DNA of 5,935 bases. Origin: Candidatus Woesearchaeota archaeon. Its GTDB lineage: Archaea > Nanobdellota > Nanobdellia > Woesearchaeales > UBA10200. Shown here in pieces: positions 5,456-5,935 of this stretch. The stretch covers positions 1 through 5,935 of the forward strand of contig JAGVZX010000145.1 in NCBI GenBank assembly GCA_018302185.1. Reading direction: 5' to 3'. A program made the translations under genes and the position numbers. Below the pieces are notes generated by a model. The model saw only the letters and a program-made list of their open reading frames with translations. It did no database searches and had not been told where the DNA came from. Each line of letters starts with the position of its first letter. Within the stretch, counting starts at the first letter, position 1.

Positions 5456-5935
5456 ATGGTTCAGACGATAGGAGTTATAGGTTTAGGAAGATTTGGGACT
5501 TCAATTGCAAAAACATTGAATGAATTAGGCCATCAGGTGCTTGCAATAGACAGCAACGGAGAAAACATAGAGAACATCAAAGATTTTGTTACATTAGCAA
5601 AGCAAGTAGAACGTTGTAGCAATCGGCCATAGCATCCAGGAAAATATTCTTGTTACATTGATGCTGAAGGAGCTTGGCATAAAATACGTCTGCGCACGAG
5701 CAGTTGATGACTTGCATGAGAAAGCATTGGAGAAAATTGGCGCAAACAGAGTCATAAACCCAGAGAAGACTGCAGGCATAAGGTTAGCAAACCAATTGAT
5801 CTCAAGCGACATCCTTGACATAATAGAGATCTCTCCAGAATATACTGTACAGGAGTTTACAGCAAAGAAAGAGTTTTTCGGCAAAACTCTGAGTGAGCTA
5901 GATCTGAGAAAACGGCATAATGTTGCAGTGCTTGC
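5456..5935 (+). pseudogene. ktrA: KtrA/TrkA-type RCK potassium-channel regulator, frameshifted and cut by the window edge
   Basis: This is the cytosolic RCK protein that binds nucleotides and gates KtrB. The first frame gives the Rossmann start: GVIGLGRFGTSIA (6-18) with GxGxxG at 9-14, and LAID with D32, the acidic residue that ends β2. It follows the family to LAKQVE (47-52), then hits TAG at 5630. From about 5613 another frame resumes exactly in the family pattern: VVAIGHSIQENILVTLMLKELGIK, ARAVDDLHEKALEKIGANRVINPEKTAG, then the start of the RCK_C domain (ISPEYTVQEF...LRKRHNVAVLA), open to the edge. Compared with KtrA, about 20 residues are missing at the join, covering the DAT/NAT nucleotide-contact motif and the following helix; the net change is 3n+2 bases. 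As written the product is a 58-residue stub. Recent inactivation or an assembly error are both possible. ktrA is preferred to trkA because the sequence has a single RCK unit beside ktrB. Confidence 0.85.

Noticed and set aside
4443..5884. Minus-strand open frames opposite ktrB and the RCK gene (4443..4664, 4977..5291, 5594..5884)
   Set aside because: They are antisense to strongly conserved filter and RCK sequence and have no recognisable product.

Overview
The window looks like chromosomal DNA of an AT-rich archaeon, plausibly a small-genome uncultured lineage such as DPANN; this placement is inferred from composition, not from a marker gene. The main support is promoter geometry. Archaeal TATA-like boxes (TTATATA, TTTATA, ATTAAATA) lie about 25-28 nt ahead of the ATG of several genes, which is the spacing expected for leaderless transcripts. 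Codons such as AGA, AGG and ATA are common.

Layout, left to right. (1) The N-terminal 144 codons of an M28-family zinc aminopeptidase, minus strand, running off the left edge. (2) A small leaderless ORF of 58 codons, plus strand, divergent from the peptidase; a perfect 7+1+7 palindrome sits between the two. (3) A complete CaCA-family cation exchanger of 316 aa, minus strand. (4) A KimA-like potassium/proton symporter of the APC superfamily, minus strand, broken into two reading frames by a deletion plus frameshift between TM10 and TM11. (5) A divergent promoter region of about 200 bp. (6) A complete KtrB/TrkH-type potassium channel subunit of 470 aa, plus strand. (7) The start of its expected regulatory partner, a KtrA/TrkA-type RCK protein. 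This is also broken by a short deletion plus frameshift after residue ~52, and runs off the right edge.

Items 4, 6 and 7 form a potassium-uptake locus: a KimA-type symporter facing a KtrB pore with its cytosolic RCK gate. The calcium-exchanger-family protein next door extends the cation theme. In bacteria, KimA-type and KtrAB systems are both controlled by c-di-AMP; whether that holds here cannot be read from the sequence.

The oddest feature is that two of the three potassium genes carry the same kind of lesion. In each, an internal stretch (about 31 residues in one, about 20 in the other) is missing together with a change of frame, while the downstream frame stays fully open and well conserved. 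That fits either very recent inactivation or small collapsed deletions in the assembly. I found no clear new system, CRISPR array, mobile element or RNA gene.
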